A DNA stretch of 64,000 bases, taken from contig NZ_CP089414.1 of NCBI RefSeq assembly GCF_022394535.1, positions 2,728,001-2,792,000 on the forward strand, written 5' to 3'. Source of the stretch: Dyella terrae. Its GTDB lineage: Bacteria; Pseudomonadota; Gammaproteobacteria; Xanthomonadales; Rhodanobacteraceae. This document shows positions 63,010 to 64,000 of the stretch, one piece after another (within the stretch, counting starts at the first letter, position 1; every line of letters begins with the position of its first letter). The notes beneath the pieces were generated by a model that saw nothing but the letters and a program-made list of their open reading frames with translations, did not search any database and was not told the DNA's origin. The position numbers were made by a program, and so were the translations under genes.

Positions 63010-63534
63010 CTAACCGCCGCTGTCTTGGTCACTCGCCGGGCGGCTCTTGCCCCACTCGATGACCTTGTACATGACCGGCTTTACGTGCTCACCGGCCTGG
63101 TTCGTCCACGCGCCCTTCTGATCGACCATATAGGTCTGCGGAATGCCGCCCTTGGGCGTCACCACGACCATATAGACCTGACCGCTGCGACTGTATTCCT
63201 GGATCGTCTGGTCACCTTCGGTGCGCACCTTTACCTGCGGCGGCGCGTTGCCGTTCGGATCGCGCGGCTGGGCGTCGGAGGTGGCCGGCGTGGTCGTGGC
63301 CGGCTGGCTCAACGTCGCTTCCGTGTCGGCAGATACCTGGCCGGATTTGGAGGCGGACGAGGCGGAGGACTTGGACGGCACCTTGGGTGCCGGCGGTGGC
63401 GGCGTGGCCTGCACACCCGGATCGTTCATGCCCGGCGGCGGCGGTGCCGGCGGGAACTGACTGGGAGACGACTGGGCAAGCGCATTCGACGCGACGGCCA
63501 CACCAAGAACAGCGAGCAGAACAACGGGTTTCAT
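63010..63534 (-). CDS. DUF2782 domain exported protein
   Basis: A 174-residue protein. The signal peptide is MKPVVLLAVLGVAVASNALA, followed by a Pro/Ala/Ser-rich low-complexity region (about 25-95: FPPAPPPPGMNDPG, SKSSASSASKSG). The DUF2782 domain is at 100-165 (VKVRTEGDQTIQEYSRSGQVYMVVVTPKGGIPQTYMVD in two strands' worth of conserved sequence). Function unknown; it sits beside polA in many Xanthomonadales and other gammaproteobacteria. The start is fixed by AGGAGG about 8 nt upstream. Confidence 0.92.
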   Translation of the reverse strand: MKPVVLLAVLGVAVASNALAQSSPSQFPPAPPPPGMNDPGVQATPPPPAPKVPSKSSASSASKSGQVSADTEATLSQPATTTPATSDAQPRDPNGNAPPQVKVRTEGDQTIQEYSRSGQVYMVVVTPKGGIPQTYMVDQKGAWTNQAGEHVKPVMYKVIEWGKSRPASDQDSGG

Positions 63535-63697
63535 GATGACGGCCTCCTGTGGGAAATGGAGCATAACAGCGCAAAACCGCATGGCTTGTGAAGCGGCCGT
63601 ATGCCTCACCCAACGTCGTCGATGGACGACACTCGGCCACGCCAGCCCGGCCTGAACGGAGGGCGCCCTCAGCCCGGCACGCATGCGAGAATGCGGC

Positions 63698-64000
63698 ATG
63701 GCCAAGCTCATTCTTATCGACGGTTCGTCGTACCTGTACCGCGCTTTCCACGCGCTCCCGCCGCTCACCAACTCGCAAGGCGAGCCCACCGGTGCCCTGT
63801 TCGGCGTAGTGAACATGCTGCGCTCTACGCTGAAGGCGAAACCCGATTACGTCGCCTTCGTCAGCGACGCCCCCGGCCCCACCTTCCGCAACCAGCTCTA
63901 CGACCAATACAAGGCCAACCGCCCGCCGATGCCAGACGATCTGCGCGCGCAGGTGGAGCCCATGCTGGCCATCGTCGGCGCGCTGGGTTTTCCTATCCTG
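63698..64000 (+). CDS. polA: DNA polymerase I (N-terminal part)
   Basis: The first 101 codons of PolA, which runs off the right edge. They read [20 protein letters not shown], then [42 protein letters not shown] and [13 protein letters not shown]. This is the 5'-3' exonuclease domain with its metal-binding Asp ([12 protein letters not shown]) and the KANR helical arch. It repairs gaps and removes RNA primers. It is divergent from the DUF2782 gene. Confidence 0.95.
   Translation, partial: MAKLILIDGSSYLYRAFHALPPLTNSQGEPTGALFGVVNMLRSTLKAKPDYVAFVSDAPGPTFRNQLYDQYKANRPPMPDDLRAQVEPMLAIVGALGFPIL

Overview
The window looks like a chromosomal segment of a high-GC gammaproteobacterium of the Xanthomonadales/Lysobacterales, most likely Rhodanobacteraceae (Dyella, Luteibacter or Rhodanobacter type). 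This is inferred from gene content and order: dsbD-tlpA-aroQ-accB-accC-prmA-DUF3426-fis-purH, DUF2782 next to polA, an ELM1-family protein beside glnE, an S53 peptidase, and many TonB receptors. No sequence search could be run. No rRNA, tRNA, CRISPR array, prophage or insertion-sequence transposase was recognised.

Region by region. 0-5 kb: start of a TetR gene, a small unknown protein, a PIMT-like methyltransferase with tolC, then waaA and lpxL (Kdo-lipid A assembly). 5-9 kb: a VirK/YbjX (DUF535) protein and a large secreted S53 peptidase, followed by about 570 bp without a gene. 9-12.4 kb: LPS core/O-antigen glycosylation (GT2, O-antigen ligase, GT4). 12.4-22 kb: a zinc-finger protein, a Yip1-like membrane protein, YceI with a RutE-like nitroreductase, ELM1, glnE, an LTA-synthase-like enzyme and a small Ala/Lys-rich secreted protein. 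22-27.4 kb: a cell-surface-signalling operon (DUF535, ECF sigma, FecR, TonB siderophore receptor) whose receptor carries one in-frame amber codon. 27.6-32.7 kb: a CadC-like membrane regulator, a second YceI protein, groESL with a CIRCE operator, a class II aldolase and cutA.

33-43.3 kb is the most distinctive accessory block: a phosphonatase-like HAD hydrolase, a DUF5690 MFS transporter, an FAD-dependent amine oxidoreductase, a PhnF-type GntR regulator and PhnM, then a TonB receptor and a TPR-sulfotransferase. No C-P lyase core (PhnGHIJKL) or PhnW is present. The simplest reading is oxidative deamination of an aminoalkylphosphonate to an aldehyde, followed by hydrolytic C-P cleavage. The roles of PhnM, the TonB receptor and the sulfotransferase are open.

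43-48 kb: a cupin, a two-domain thioredoxin-like protein, a MocR regulator divergent from a YfcG-like GST, and a DMT transporter. 48-58.7 kb: housekeeping genes, with a DsbD that has two tandem N-terminal alpha domains. 58.7-59.75 kb: a gene-free block made of a large nested inverted repeat. 59.7-64 kb: an SBF-like transporter divergent from a LysR regulator, a GST, an EamA protein, a DUF2782 protein and the start of polA. Four loci carry one family of palindromic REP-like repeats.
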